Assembly: GCA_017934045.1 (NCBI GenBank)
Contig: JAGBKK010000037.1
Coordinates: 1-56,650 of the forward strand
DNA: 56,650 nucleotides
From: Neisseriaceae bacterium
GTDB taxonomy: Bacteria > Pseudomonadota > Gammaproteobacteria > Burkholderiales > Neisseriaceae
Direction: 5' to 3'
Part shown: positions 1 to 8,158 of the stretch, piece after piece
Layout of the letters: the number at the start of each line of letters is the position of its first letter
Numbering within the stretch: position 1 is the first letter of the stretch
Made by a program: the position numbers and the translations under genes
The notes under the pieces: generated by a model
The model's input: the letters and a program-made list of their open reading frames with translations, nothing else
Database searches by the model: none
What the model was told of the DNA's origin: nothing

Positions 1-329
1 GATAACAAACTGCCGTCCATCATCACCGATGAAAAGCCCAACTGAATGGAACGCTGACACACATCAGGGCTTGCTCCGTGATCTTGGTGCATCACCACAG
101 GAATATGCGGAAATTCTTCCACTGCTGCCAAAATCAGATGACGCAAAAACGGTGCACCTGCGTACTTTCTTGCCCCTGCGGACGCTTGCACAATCACAGG
201 TGCGTTGATTTCGTTCGCCGCTTCCATAATGGCACGCATTTGTTCGAGATTATTCACATTAAATGCAGGCAGACCATAACCATTTTCTGCCGCATGATCC
301 AAAAGTTGTCGCATAGAAACTAATGCCAT
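1..329 (-). CDS. fba: Class II fructose-bisphosphate aldolase, N-terminal part (cut by window edge)
   Basis: The first 109 codons are present; the rest lies left of the window. The product splits fructose-1,6-bisphosphate into DHAP and glyceraldehyde-3-phosphate in cytoplasmic glycolysis and gluconeogenesis. The N-terminus [19 protein letters not shown] and the later FNVNNLEQ are typical of the class II, zinc-dependent family. The HQDHG segment near residue 82 carries the catalytic aspartate and a zinc-binding histidine. The start is the ATG at 327-329. An uptake sequence lies upstream at 366-380. The family call is firm; the exact subclass cannot be judged from this fragment. Confidence 0.93.
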   Translation of the reverse strand, partial: MALVSMRQLLDHAAENGYGLPAFNVNNLEQMRAIMEAANEINAPVIVQASAGARKYAGAPFLRHLILAAVEEFPHIPVVMHQDHGASPDVCQRSIQLGFSSVMMDGSLL

Positions 330-365
330 TTTGATTATCCTTGTCTATGGTGAAATTGTGGGAGT

Positions 366-380
366 TTCAGGCAGCCTGAA
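366..380. repeat. DNA uptake sequence (first of about 56 copies in the window)
   Basis: This is a 15-bp near-palindrome TTCAGGCWGCCTGAA with a single A or T at its centre. Full copies begin at about 366, 1173, 2001, 2451, 3437, 5437, 8071, 9194, 9932, 10895, 11962, 13186, 14147, 14217, 15173, 16448, 16897, 17369, 18526, 19349, 19799, 20738, 22079, 22639, 22946, 24008, 26669, 28873, 28989, 29280, 29395, 29933, 31297, 33318, 34623, 35449, 35639, 36354, 37369, 37572, 37961, 39847, 40687, 41309, 41828, 41922, 42055, 42942, 44200, 45598, 46020, 46478, 47237, 53842, 55740 and 55761. Positions were read by eye and may be off by a few bases. One-mismatch copies include 10752, 22113, 31552, 32083 and 53609. 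Confidence 0.95.
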
Positions 381-391
381 ACGCAAAACTA

Positions 392-703
392 TTATTTTAC
401 CCCCTTTTTCGCCTGTACTTTGACACAACGAATATCTTCTTCGGGTTCTTTTGTTAATGGATTGATATATAAACCAAAATTAACGCACACTTCCCAGTAG
501 TCTTCCTTAAACGCATGATGAAACGAAACGCTTTCAATTCGCCCCTGTGTGATGCCCATTTTTTGATAGGCAGCGTTAATCGCTTGTTGTTCTGTAATAA
601 ATTTTTCCTTATGTAGATTGTAATAACCCGTGTCGCCAGTAATATCCGCAAAAGCAAAAGATGATATAAAAACAAAAGCAAAAAAAGATAATAATTTCAT
701 CAT
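392..703 (-). CDS. Small secreted protein, unknown function
   Basis: This is a 103-residue product with a clear signal peptide: a short basic start, a Phe/Ala-rich core, and a probable cleavage site after AFA near residue 18-19. The mature part (ITEQQAINAAYQKMG, then a WEVCVNFG strand) has the helix-plus-sheet flavour of small PepSY-like periplasmic domains, but I do not recognise a family. Two cysteines in the mature part could form a disulfide. AGGAG lies just upstream of the first ATG, with a second ATG one codon later. It starts 8 bp after the stop of the upstream gene (712-1161), so the two are probably cotranscribed. Confidence 0.7.
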   Translation of the reverse strand: MMKLLSFFAFVFISSFAFADITGDTGYYNLHKEKFITEQQAINAAYQKMGITQGRIESVSFHHAFKEDYWEVCVNFGLYINPLTKEPEEDIRCVKVQAKKGVK

Positions 704-711
704 ATTAACTC

Positions 712-1161
712 CTACCTTGCTCGAAAACGAACACGGTATGCTTTATTACAATCATTCAAACAAATATCCATATCGTAACGGTCATCATCAATCGTGCATA
801 CAGGCAATAATAAAGCGTTGGTTCGCCATTCCTGCGGATTATTTTCACTGGGGAACAATTTAAAACGATTAAAACCCAAATCCATACTTTCCATAGAAAA
901 TTGAATATACGCCTTTTCAACCCCTTGTGGCAAATTGCGAATAAAAACCTTAAACGGTGTTTTACTGGACACCGTGCCTTCCGTTCGCATAATTAAACCG
1001 TCTGGAAATTCACAATATTTAATCGAACAAGTGGGTGTTTGTTGTGCTTTTTCAACCACTTGCGGCTTTTGCTGTTTTTCCCAAACCATTGCCACAATTT
1101 TTAGCCCAACAATAATCAAAACCACTAAAATAATTAAAATAATCCGAAGTTTTTTATTCAT
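712..1161 (-). CDS. Membrane-anchored protein, unknown function
   Basis: The product has 149 residues. An N-terminal hydrophobic helix (about residues 5-26, Ile/Leu/Val-rich) acts as a signal anchor, followed by a Lys/Gln-rich stretch and a periplasmic domain of about 110 residues with five or six cysteines. The pattern of mixed charged and beta-prone stretches suggests a small extracytoplasmic fold. I do not recognise the family. The gene is immediately upstream of the secreted protein at 392-703 and preceded by an uptake sequence at 1173, so the two probably form one small transcription unit. Confidence 0.7.
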   Translation of the reverse strand: MNKKLRIILIILVVLIIVGLKIVAMVWEKQQKPQVVEKAQQTPTCSIKYCEFPDGLIMRTEGTVSSKTPFKVFIRNLPQGVEKAYIQFSMESMDLGFNRFKLFPSENNPQEWRTNALLLPVCTIDDDRYDMDICLNDCNKAYRVRFRAR

Positions 1162-1188
1162 ATCTATCTCTTTTCAGGCAGCCTGAAA

Positions 1189-1990
1189 CTATTTTAATAA
1201 CTTTCTATTTTCAATATTTTCCAAAATTTTCATTTGCTCAATCGCTATTTTATTGAGTTTTTCTAATCGTTGCGATGGTGGTAAGCCGTCATTGATAAAA
1301 ACCGCATTTTAAATTCTCTAAATTCGATAAACAAATCAACTGGTTAATAGTCGCATAATCGCGAATATTGCCTTTTAAGTTAGGATTAGCGTCTCGCCAT
1401 TCTTTGGCTGTTAATCCAAACATTGCGACATTCAAAATATCGGCTTCATCGGCATAAATAAAGGATTTTTGTTTATCAGAAATTTCAGGCGGAATAAGAT
1501 TTTGAGTGATTGCGTCTGTGTGAATGCGATAGTTAATCTTCGCCAATTCTCGTTTGGCAGACCAGCCGATTTTGGCTTGCTCGATTTCTTTAAGGCGTTG
1601 AAATTCCTTAACAATGTAAATCTTAAATTCAGGGCTAATCCACATTGCAAATTCAAAAGCAATGTCTTTGTGAGCATAAGTTCCGCCGTAGCGTCCTGCT
1701 TTTGCTTGCAAACTAATAGCATTTGTCTTGGCAACAAACTCTTTGACGCTGATTTTGAAACTATTCAAACCTGACTGACTTTTAATTGTGGCGAATTCGC
1801 CATAATTAAAATTTGGGTTATAAACTTTTTCCCAAATGCCGATATATTCCAGCGTATTACGATTGCGTAGCCAGTCTGTAATAAAAAAATCGCCGTCTTT
1901 GGCTTTGAGCATATCAGTTAAGCATAAATAATCTTCATCATTGATACGAACAAGTGTTATTTCCGTATTTTGCACCGTTATTTTTGCCAT
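1189..1990 (-). pseudogene. KilA-N domain protein with a C-terminal frameshift
   Basis: The uninterrupted frame runs from 1990 to 1289 (233 codons) and stops early after NLENLKCGFYQ. Skipping one base in the AAAA run (plus-strand TTTT, 1307-1310) restores a natural ending, NAVFINDGLPPSQRLEKL onward to KLLK, with a TAG at 1189-1191 and 266 residues in total. KilA-N is a DNA-binding-type domain found in phage and bacterial proteins. The N-terminal KilA-N region (about residues 10-120, with YGGTYAHKDIAFEFAMWIS) is intact. ATG at 1990 was chosen because AAGGA sits 7 bases before it; the longer frame begins with TTG. The defect removes only about the last 30 residues, so the protein may still work. 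It could be a real mutation, a slippage switch or a sequencing error. Confidence 0.8.
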
Positions 1991-2016
1991 TTTCAATCCT
2001 TTCAGGCAGCCTGAAA

Positions 2017-2433
2017 CTATTTTTCAATTTTCACTTTAACATTACCACGCCCCAATGTTTTGGCTAAATCTTTTGGATTGTCTATTTTACCCAACGGCGT
2101 ATAAGTATAAGAACTTTGGCTAAAATCTTTGTAAAAAATCACCAAATAATTATTACCAAACAACATTAAATCGCCATTGTGAATATTTTTAACAATGGAC
2201 GAATTGGTTGGAAATGATTTCTCTGAAAATTGATGATATTTTTCATTGCCATTTAATTCAATCATTTCTAATTGCAAAGGCAACATTTTCATCAATTGTT
2301 GCGTTGTGGGATTATCCTGCAATGTTGCCGAAAAAACTTGATTATTGACCGTTATTTTAATTTTCATGTCTTCTGCAAAAGCCGATAAAAAAGATAGACT
2401 TAACATTAAAGCAAAAACAATTTTATTCATCAT
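2017..2433 (-). CDS. Exported cyclophilin-like fold protein
   Basis: The product has 138 residues with a signal peptide (about residues 1-20, cleavage after AFA). The mature part reads like the cyclophilin-like family often found as stand-alone small proteins: KIKITVNNQVFSATLQDNPT, then LPLQLEMIELNGNEKY, then NGDLMLFGNNYLVIFYK and GKIDNPKDLA. These proteins share the cyclophilin barrel but are usually not shown to be active prolyl isomerases. GGAG lies just upstream of the paired ATGs. It is flanked by uptake sequences at 2001 and 2451. The fold call is good; the function is unknown. Confidence 0.8.
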   Translation of the reverse strand: MMNKIVFALMLSLSFLSAFAEDMKIKITVNNQVFSATLQDNPTTQQLMKMLPLQLEMIELNGNEKYHQFSEKSFPTNSSIVKNIHNGDLMLFGNNYLVIFYKDFSQSSYTYTPLGKIDNPKDLAKTLGRGNVKVKIEK

Positions 2434-2520
2434 ATCGCTCCGTGTACCTTTTCAGGCTGCCTGAAAAAGGTTTAATTTTACTATAATATATCGACATTTC
2501 GAACAACATAAATATACCCA

Positions 2521-3450
2521 ATGAACCCTATTTTTGCCATTATCGGTGCGACTGCCACAGGGAAAACCGCTTTGGCTTTGGCTTTGGCGGAAAAATTGCC
2601 GATTGAAATCATCAGTATGGACTCTGCCTTGATTTATCAGGATATGAATATCGGCACTGCCAAGCCCTCGCTTGCCGAGCAAAGCCTATGTCCGCACCAT
2701 TTAATTGATATAAAAACGCCCTTGCAAGCCTATTCTGCGGCGGATTTTGTAGCAGATTGCGTGCGTTTATGTGGCGAAATTCAGCAACGCCAACATATTC
2801 CGCTGATTGTGGGCGGCACAATGATGTATTTTCGAGCTTTAACACAGGGCTTAAATAACTTACCTTCTGCCGACAACGCTGTGCGAGCGGTTTTGCAAGA
2901 AGAAAAACAACAATACGGTTTATCTTATTTATACAATGAGTTACAAAAAATCGATCCACCAACGGCAAATAAATTGAAACCTACCGACAGCCAACGCATT
3001 GAACGCGCGTTGGAGGTGTTTCGTATTACAGGCACGCCAATGAGTGTTTTATTAGAAGAAAAACAAACACCTACATTAAATGTGCAAGCGTTTGCCCTGA
3101 TGCCCAATGACCGCAAACAACTTCATCTTGCGATTGAAAAACGATTTAACACGATGATCAATAATGGTTTTTTAGATGAAGTAGGCTACCTGAAAACAAA
3201 ATATCCCACTTTAACACTGGATTATCCGTCTATGCGGTGTGTCGGTTATCGCCAAGCATGGCAACATTTGCAAGGCGAAACCGATTTTCAAACCTTTGTG
3301 GAACAAGGCATTGCTGCTACTCGCCAATTAGCCAAACGCCAAATCACTTGGCTACGCAGTTTTCATTTGCCAATATATGATTATGCTCACAATCCACAAT
3401 GGGTGTTTGATGATTTAATCAATAAAATCAAATCGTTTCAGGCTGCCTGA
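2521..3450 (+). CDS. miaA: tRNA dimethylallyltransferase
   Basis: MiaA transfers a dimethylallyl group to N6 of A37 in tRNAs reading UNN codons, the first step of ms2i6A formation. The 309-residue length is normal. The P-loop is GATATGKTALA (residues 9-19), followed by ISMDSALIYQDMNIGTAKP (substrate aspartate region) and the GGTMMYFRALTQGL motif near residue 100. The C-terminus contains TRQLAKRQITWLR, typical of the family. The reading frame ends inside an uptake sequence, so the last residues FQAA and the TGA stop are supplied by it. In many bacteria miaA sits beside hfq; no hfq is seen here. Confidence 0.97.
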   Translation: MNPIFAIIGATATGKTALALALAEKLPIEIISMDSALIYQDMNIGTAKPSLAEQSLCPHHLIDIKTPLQAYSAADFVADCVRLCGEIQQRQHIPLIVGGTMMYFRALTQGLNNLPSADNAVRAVLQEEKQQYGLSYLYNELQKIDPPTANKLKPTDSQRIERALEVFRITGTPMSVLLEEKQTPTLNVQAFALMPNDRKQLHLAIEKRFNTMINNGFLDEVGYLKTKYPTLTLDYPSMRCVGYRQAWQHLQGETDFQTFVEQGIAATRQLAKRQITWLRSFHLPIYDYAHNPQWVFDDLINKIKSFQAA

Positions 3451-3476
3451 AAGGTTTTGATGTAACAATTATACAA

Positions 3477-4100
3477 TTACAACTTACTTTTCATTTCCAC
3501 CAATTCGCGTGATGGATCGTCTTGGGGCAGTTGTTGTAAGGCAGTGGTAAAGGCTTGTTTGGCTTCGTTGGCTTTGCCTTGTGCTAAATAAATATCGCCT
3601 TTAAGTTCTGCCATGCGTCCTGCAAATTCGGGTTCGAGTTTTTCGTTTAATACCGCCAATGCGTCATCGAATTTTTCTTGTTGCAAATACACGGTAGCCA
3701 ATCGTTGCACAACGGCGGCTCGAATCATAGGGTGTTTTTGCGTTTGCAACAACCATTTCAAATGACCTGCGGCATCATCGTATTTGCCATTCACAAATGC
3801 GTCATCGGCAAGAGCAAGTGTGGCTTGTGTAGCGGCAAAGGTGTTGGGATATTCGGTTTGAATTTTCTGCACGGCTTTCAAAGCGTTGGCGTTGTCGCCC
3901 TTATTGAGTGCGGCGGCAAATTCGCTGTCAAACACAGCCGCTGCGGCGGCGTTGCGTTTTTCCACTTGTCCTTTCCACACGATATTGCCTAAATAAATTG
4001 TGGCGGCAATCAGCATAGCAAAAAACACCCAACGCCCCCACAATTTCCACGCGCGTTTGGCGTTTTCTAATTCTTCTTGGTCTTGTAAATCTAATGCCAT
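3477..4100 (-). CDS. YfgM-like tetratricopeptide protein of the inner membrane
   Basis: The product has 207 residues: a short cytosolic N-terminus, one transmembrane helix (about residues 22-42, WVFFAMLIAATIYLGNIVW), then a periplasmic domain of TPR-like helices (residues 50-205) rich in Ala, Leu and Gln. This architecture matches YfgM/Tol-Pal-type ancillary proteins of the SecYEG translocon, which bind periplasmic chaperones. The gene directly follows hisS, as yfgM does in many proteobacteria. I chose ATG 4098-4100 (MALDLQDQEEL), which has GGAG 10 bases upstream; a longer frame to 4115 would overlap hisS. Confidence 0.88.
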   Translation of the reverse strand: MALDLQDQEELENAKRAWKLWGRWVFFAMLIAATIYLGNIVWKGQVEKRNAAAAAVFDSEFAAALNKGDNANALKAVQKIQTEYPNTFAATQATLALADDAFVNGKYDDAAGHLKWLLQTQKHPMIRAAVVQRLATVYLQQEKFDDALAVLNEKLEPEFAGRMAELKGDIYLAQGKANEAKQAFTTALQQLPQDDPSRELVEMKSKL

Positions 4101-4102
4101 TT

Positions 4103-5404
4103 TTAATGACTCCAACTATTTAATTGATTGATTACACGATTAAATTCAACCGTTTTCTGCTCACCTGTGTGCAGATTTTTTACCGTGAGATCGCCTGAAA
4201 GCACTTCGTTTTCTGCCACAATCAAGGCAAATTTTGCCCCTGACGCATCGGCTTTTTTGAATTGTGTGGCAAGTTTTTGATCTGCTCCGTGCGTTACAAC
4301 GCTAAAACCAGCACCACGCAAGGTTTGCACCGCACGCATTAAGTGTGGCAAAGCGTTTTCGCCTTGATACATTGCGTAAATATCAGGCGAACTGTCGGCT
4401 TTAAGAACGCCGTGCGATTTAACCAACAGAAGCAAGCGTTCAATGCCAATCGCAAAACCTATGCTGGGCGTGGGTTTGCCGCCCAATTCTTCAATCAAAC
4501 CGTCATAACGCCCACCGCCGCAAATCGTGCCTTGCGAACCGAGTTTGTCGGTTGTCCATTCAAACACAGTGGCGTTGTAATAATCCAAACCACGCACCAA
4601 ACGATGATTTTCGATAAACGGTATATTCAAAGAATTTAATATATTTTTCAATAAGTTATAATGTTTCAGGCTGCCTTCTTGCAGGTAATCTGATAATTTG
4701 GGTGCATTTTCCGCAATTTCCTGCATGGTTGGATTTTTGCTGTCCAACACACGCAAAGGATTGGTCGTCATACGGCGGCGACTGTCTTCATCTAATTGAT
4801 TTTCGTGCTGTTTGAGATATTCAACCAAAGCCGTGCGATGAGCCGCTCTCTCTTCACGATTACCCAAACAGTTTATTTCCAACTGAACACAATCGGCAAT
4901 GCCCAATTTTTGCCATAAGTCATAACCCATCGCAATCATTTCCGCGTCCGTATCCGCACCAGCATAGCCCAAGGCTTCAACCCCAATTTGATGAAACTGC
5001 CGATAACGCCCTTTTTGCGGTTTTTCGTGGCGAAACATCGCCCCCATATACCACAATTTTTGCGGTGAATTGTATAAAAGATTATGCTCCACCACTGCAC
5101 GCAAACAAGACGCGGTGCCTTCGGGACGCAAAGACAGCGACTCGCCATAGTCGTCAAATGTGTACATTTCCTTGCCGACTACATCGGTGTCAGTACCGAT
5201 TGACCGCACAAACAACCCAGTCGGCTCAATCATCGGCGTACGAATGTGCTTGTAGCCATAAAGTTTCAGCCACTTGTGTGCGATTTCTTCAAACGCTAAC
5301 CAGTCGGCACTTGTCCAAACAGCGTCCTTAACAGCGACTGGTAAAATATCGTTCATTCCCTTAACGGCTTGAATTTTAACGCCCATTTTATTTATATCAT
5401 TCAA
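4103..5404 (-). CDS. hisS: Histidyl-tRNA synthetase
   Basis: This class II aminoacyl-tRNA synthetase charges tRNA-His; the matching tRNA gene is at 15274-15350. The 433-residue length is normal. Visible marks are [13 protein letters not shown] at the N-terminus, the motif 2 region [12 protein letters not shown], the histidine-binding loops [12 protein letters not shown] and GGGRYDGL, motif 3 [12 protein letters not shown], and an anticodon-binding domain in the last 100 residues. An in-frame ATG at 5386 (MGVKIQAV) agrees better with the usual family start, but neither start has a clear ribosome site. A partial uptake sequence lies inside the gene near 4663. Confidence 0.97.
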   Translation of the reverse strand: MNDINKMGVKIQAVKGMNDILPVAVKDAVWTSADWLAFEEIAHKWLKLYGYKHIRTPMIEPTGLFVRSIGTDTDVVGKEMYTFDDYGESLSLRPEGTASCLRAVVEHNLLYNSPQKLWYMGAMFRHEKPQKGRYRQFHQIGVEALGYAGADTDAEMIAMGYDLWQKLGIADCVQLEINCLGNREERAAHRTALVEYLKQHENQLDEDSRRRMTTNPLRVLDSKNPTMQEIAENAPKLSDYLQEGSLKHYNLLKNILNSLNIPFIENHRLVRGLDYYNATVFEWTTDKLGSQGTICGGGRYDGLIEELGGKPTPSIGFAIGIERLLLLVKSHGVLKADSSPDIYAMYQGENALPHLMRAVQTLRGAGFSVVTHGADQKLATQFKKADASGAKFALIVAENEVLSGDLTVKNLHTGEQKTVEFNRVINQLNSWSH

Positions 5405-5517
5405 TAAAAACTGCTTATTCTAACATATTCACACACTTTCAGGCAGCCTGAAAAGGGGTTTTAATCAATCATTTAATCATATATGATTGAGTTTCTTACA
5501 CCACAGAAAGCAAGCAT

Positions 5518-5679
5518 ATGAAAACTGCAAAAAAAACAAATAGAAAACAAAAAGTTGCGTTAAATACACAAATGAATGCGTTTCGCAATCAAATCTCATC
5601 GAACTGGCACGATATGAAAAATAAATTGGATAAAGTATTATCCAGCGTTGATGATGAGAAGTTAAAACATAAAAAATAA
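5518..5679 (+). CDS. Possible 53-residue basic protein
   Basis: An open frame from ATG 5518 to TAA 5677-5679 encodes a very basic peptide beginning MKTAKKTNRKQK, with a central FRNQISSNWHDMKNKLDKVL that could form an amphipathic helix. It is followed within 25 bases by a strong intrinsic terminator on the same strand (5703-5724), which argues that something here is transcribed rightward. The gap around it has no other gene. The ribosome-binding site is weak (AGAAAG, 10 bases before ATG). An ATCATATATGAT palindrome lies about 30 bp upstream. It has no family I recognise and could be a chance frame. Confidence 0.4.
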   Translation: MKTAKKTNRKQKVALNTQMNAFRNQISSNWHDMKNKLDKVLSSVDDEKLKHKK

Positions 5680-5702
5680 TTGCAGGCAGCCTGAAAAAAA
5701 AG

Positions 5703-5724
5703 ACAGCGATTAACGCTGTTTTTT
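5703..5724 (+). terminator. Intrinsic terminator
   Basis: ACAGCG, five-base loop, CGCTGT, then five T. It faces rightward after the small ORF at 5518-5679 and lies between converging transcription units. Confidence 0.8.
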
Positions 5725-5731
5725 GGCACCA

Positions 5732-6157
5732 TTACGCCGCAAAGGCTGCCTGAATTTTATTCACCATATCGCGGACATAATACAAAATGGTGGCTGGTTT
5801 TTCCTTGCCTGTGGTGGCTAACAATAAAGCAACACGGTGTTCTGCGTCTAAATAAATGGCTCGGCTGAAAATAAAGCCGTTTGAACATTCAATTTGCACG
5901 GCTTGCACATCATTGCAGTCGGACTCATACGCCACGGTTTCGCCCAAGCCTTCTAATGACGCGGTCATGGCGGCTTTGCCTTCGGCATCTTGCGGAGTCA
6001 TCGGTGTATTGGCAATCGGAAAGCCGTCATCGGTGGCAATAATGCAATAGCGTAAGCCTTGGATATTGTTGGCAAATTCGTCTATAAACTGTTGCAACAT
6101 TAGCGACTGTTGGCTAATGGTGTCGTATCTTTGTGCATGATAGTAGTTTTCAATCAT
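5732..6157 (-). CDS. Roadblock/LC7 domain protein (MglB-like)
   Basis: The product has 141 residues, mostly one roadblock/LC7 domain: IQGLRYCIIATDDGFPIANTP (strand-turn-strand), AAMTASLEGLGETVAYESDC (helix), IECSNGFIFSRAIYLDAEHRVALLLATT (sheet) and a C-terminal helix. Roadblock proteins such as MglB bind small Ras-like GTPases as dimers and act as GTPase-activating or localisation partners. The gene starts 18 bp after a Ras-like GTPase gene, the expected partner. Its 3' end overlaps a partial uptake sequence that encodes IQAAF. A role with the neighbouring GTPase is strongly suggested by the order; the process controlled is unknown. Confidence 0.85.
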   Translation of the reverse strand: MIENYYHAQRYDTISQQSLMLQQFIDEFANNIQGLRYCIIATDDGFPIANTPMTPQDAEGKAAMTASLEGLGETVAYESDCNDVQAVQIECSNGFIFSRAIYLDAEHRVALLLATTGKEKPATILYYVRDMVNKIQAAFAA

Positions 6158-6175
6158 ATTATTCGCATTTCCTCT

Positions 6176-6721
6176 TTAATTGATTTCTTGGTTGATGAGC
6201 AGAATTTCCAACATCATCAACACATCGGCTTTTTCGCGGACATCAGCTTCAAAAATCGGTGGAAACATACCGAGATTGGCGAAAAAGGCGGAGTATTTTT
6301 CAATCGCCATACCGTCTTTGGGGGTTTTGACCACGCCAACCACAAACGATTGACGGCGGATTAAGTCGTCAAAGGCTTTGATATAGTCGTCCAAGTCTTG
6401 CAGTGGATCTTCGCGAGACTCGTCAATCAACACCACGCAACCGAACGCACCGCGTGCCAAAATCGGCCACATAAAACGAAAGCGTTTTTGTCCTGGAATG
6501 CCGTATAAATGCACGACATCGTGTTCTAATTCAATGCTGCCATAATCCATTGCCACGGTGGTGGTGGATTTGGTGGTTTGTTTGTCTGCCCCTGTGTTCG
6601 CTGCCTCGGTGGTAATCGGCGGTGTATCGCTAATTGCGGTGATGGCGGTGGTTTTGCCTGCACCCGTGGGGCCGATAAATAAGATTTTATGCAATGATGC
6701 GTTGCGTTCTGTGCTTGCCAT
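6176..6721 (-). CDS. Small Ras-like GTPase (MglA/SRPRB-like)
   Basis: The product has 181 residues. The P-loop is FIGPTGAGKTTAI near residues 15-27. A switch I threonine is likely in ADKQTTKSTTTVAMDYG, and the switch II-like segment is LYGIPGQKRFRFMWPIL (normally DxxGQ; the first Asp is replaced by Tyr-Gly). A canonical NKxD is not seen; VVGVVKTPKDG occupies its place. This matches bacterial small GTPases coded next to roadblock proteins. Its ATG overlaps the upstream gene's stop by one base (TAATG), so translation is probably coupled. With 5732-6157 and 6721-7854 it forms one operon. Confidence 0.85.
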   Translation of the reverse strand: MASTERNASLHKILFIGPTGAGKTTAITAISDTPPITTEAANTGADKQTTKSTTTVAMDYGSIELEHDVVHLYGIPGQKRFRFMWPILARGAFGCVVLIDESREDPLQDLDDYIKAFDDLIRRQSFVVGVVKTPKDGMAIEKYSAFFANLGMFPPIFEADVREKADVLMMLEILLINQEIN

Positions 6722-7854
6722 TATCCATTCCCTGACAATATGTTGTTCATATTCAATTTCTTACGCAGACTGTTGATCCAACCGACTTTCTTTTTCTCTT
6801 GTATGGGCGGTTCTTCTTGGTCGTTGCTTTGTTCGATTTCAAACGGTAAGCCTGCGAGTTCTGCGGCTGCCATAAAATGCAGAACAAAGTCTTTGTCTTG
6901 TTCTGATTTGACTTCGGCTTCACGCAAGGAAACAAATTTTTGTGTAAATAATGTAGTTAAAAACAATAACTTGCTTTCGGTTTCCCATTTGCCAAACAGT
7001 GGCCAGCGTTTAAGCCGTGCTTTTTGTCCAGCAATATCGAATTTTTTGGCAATATCATCAGGCACAGGGGCATGCAAGCCATACGACCACAGCACTGCGT
7101 CAAAGGGATACGCACGCAGTTCGGTAGGCTGTTCGCCGAATGCACTGATTTGTGGCGTTTCGTCTCTTGCTAAAATATGTACCAAATCGCGGATATTTTC
7201 ACAATCGGCAAAAATTTTACCTTGTAAGCGATTGATATAAACCGTTTTTTTATCCGCAAACACCACGGTATGCGTTTGTTCTTTGGGTTGATAAGTTTTC
7301 AGGTAGCCTTCAAAAAAGGGCGTATCACCGCGGTTGGCTTGCTTGGCTTTGGCAGATTTGCCCGACACTGGTGGCGTTGGTTTTTCAACTTTTTTTTCAA
7401 CCACTTCTTTCTCAGGTTCGACCGTTTTTTCTGTGTTAGGTTGTTCTGCTTCGGCAACGCTTTTAACCTTGCGTTCAGGCAGATGAATGGTGATTTTGCG
7501 GCTGTCTTCTTCGGGTGGTGCGGGTTGGAAATTTTCCAGCGTATTGTACATTAACTCACGCAAGGCATTGGAAGTCATCGGAAATTTTACACGCACTGCC
7601 ACTGATTTCAACTCTGTTGGCACAATGCCGTCAAACAAAATCGGTCGCTTTAATTGCAGCGGATTGTCAAAATGGTGGTCTTCGCCTAAAAAAAACATAT
7701 CGGCAGAATCGGCGTTATTGGTTGTTTGCCAAGACGCGACGCCACTTTCTTCATAACGAGATAAGCGGTTAATGGCTTGTAAATGACGCAAAAACAGCGT
7801 TTCTACGCCATTTGATAAACCGTCTAAATAAAGAGAAATTTCTTTTTTATTCAT
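6721..7854 (-). CDS. Unknown protein of the GTPase-roadblock operon
   Basis: The product has 377 residues with no signal peptide or membrane helix. It has an N-terminal domain (about 1-120), a low-complexity linker rich in Glu, Lys and Pro (about 125-175), and a C-terminal domain (about 180-340) with KTVYINRLQGKIFADCENIRDL and conserved-looking WSYGLHAPVP and LKRWPLFGKWETESKL segments, ending in a basic tail. I do not recognise a family. Because it is the first gene of the operon and is coupled to the GTPase gene by a one-base overlap, it may be the upstream sensor or downstream effector of the GTPase switch; that is inference. Confidence 0.75.
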   Translation of the reverse strand: MNKKEISLYLDGLSNGVETLFLRHLQAINRLSRYEESGVASWQTTNNADSADMFFLGEDHHFDNPLQLKRPILFDGIVPTELKSVAVRVKFPMTSNALRELMYNTLENFQPAPPEEDSRKITIHLPERKVKSVAEAEQPNTEKTVEPEKEVVEKKVEKPTPPVSGKSAKAKQANRGDTPFFEGYLKTYQPKEQTHTVVFADKKTVYINRLQGKIFADCENIRDLVHILARDETPQISAFGEQPTELRAYPFDAVLWSYGLHAPVPDDIAKKFDIAGQKARLKRWPLFGKWETESKLLFLTTLFTQKFVSLREAEVKSEQDKDFVLHFMAAAELAGLPFEIEQSNDQEEPPIQEKKKVGWINSLRKKLNMNNILSGNG

Positions 7855-8158
7855 TTACTTAATACTCGAAAGAAAGTTTATCCTGATGGTGCTTTGTATT
7901 GTTAGGTTGTGGCAAAATAATATTTTTTTGCCGATTTTTGAATGGTCAAACCATAAAAAATGGCAAAACACGAAAGCAGATAATTATAACATTATTTTGA
8001 TATAAATATAGATAATAAGAGATAAATTGTTTTTGCAAATCAGTATTTTCTAATATCTGGCGATGCTTTTTTCAGGCTGCCTGAAAAACATTCGTCTGCG
8101 ACAATCATCAATTTCAGATAAAATAGTAGGTTGAATTTAAATTGTGTGAGTGCAACAA
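7855..8158. other. Intergenic region between divergent units
   Basis: About 300 bp of AT-rich DNA separates the leftward GTPase operon from purM. It holds one uptake sequence at about 8071 and should contain promoters for both directions. A TAAAAT hexamer at about 8119 could be the purM -10, but I see no convincing -35. I see no further gene. Confidence 0.5.
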
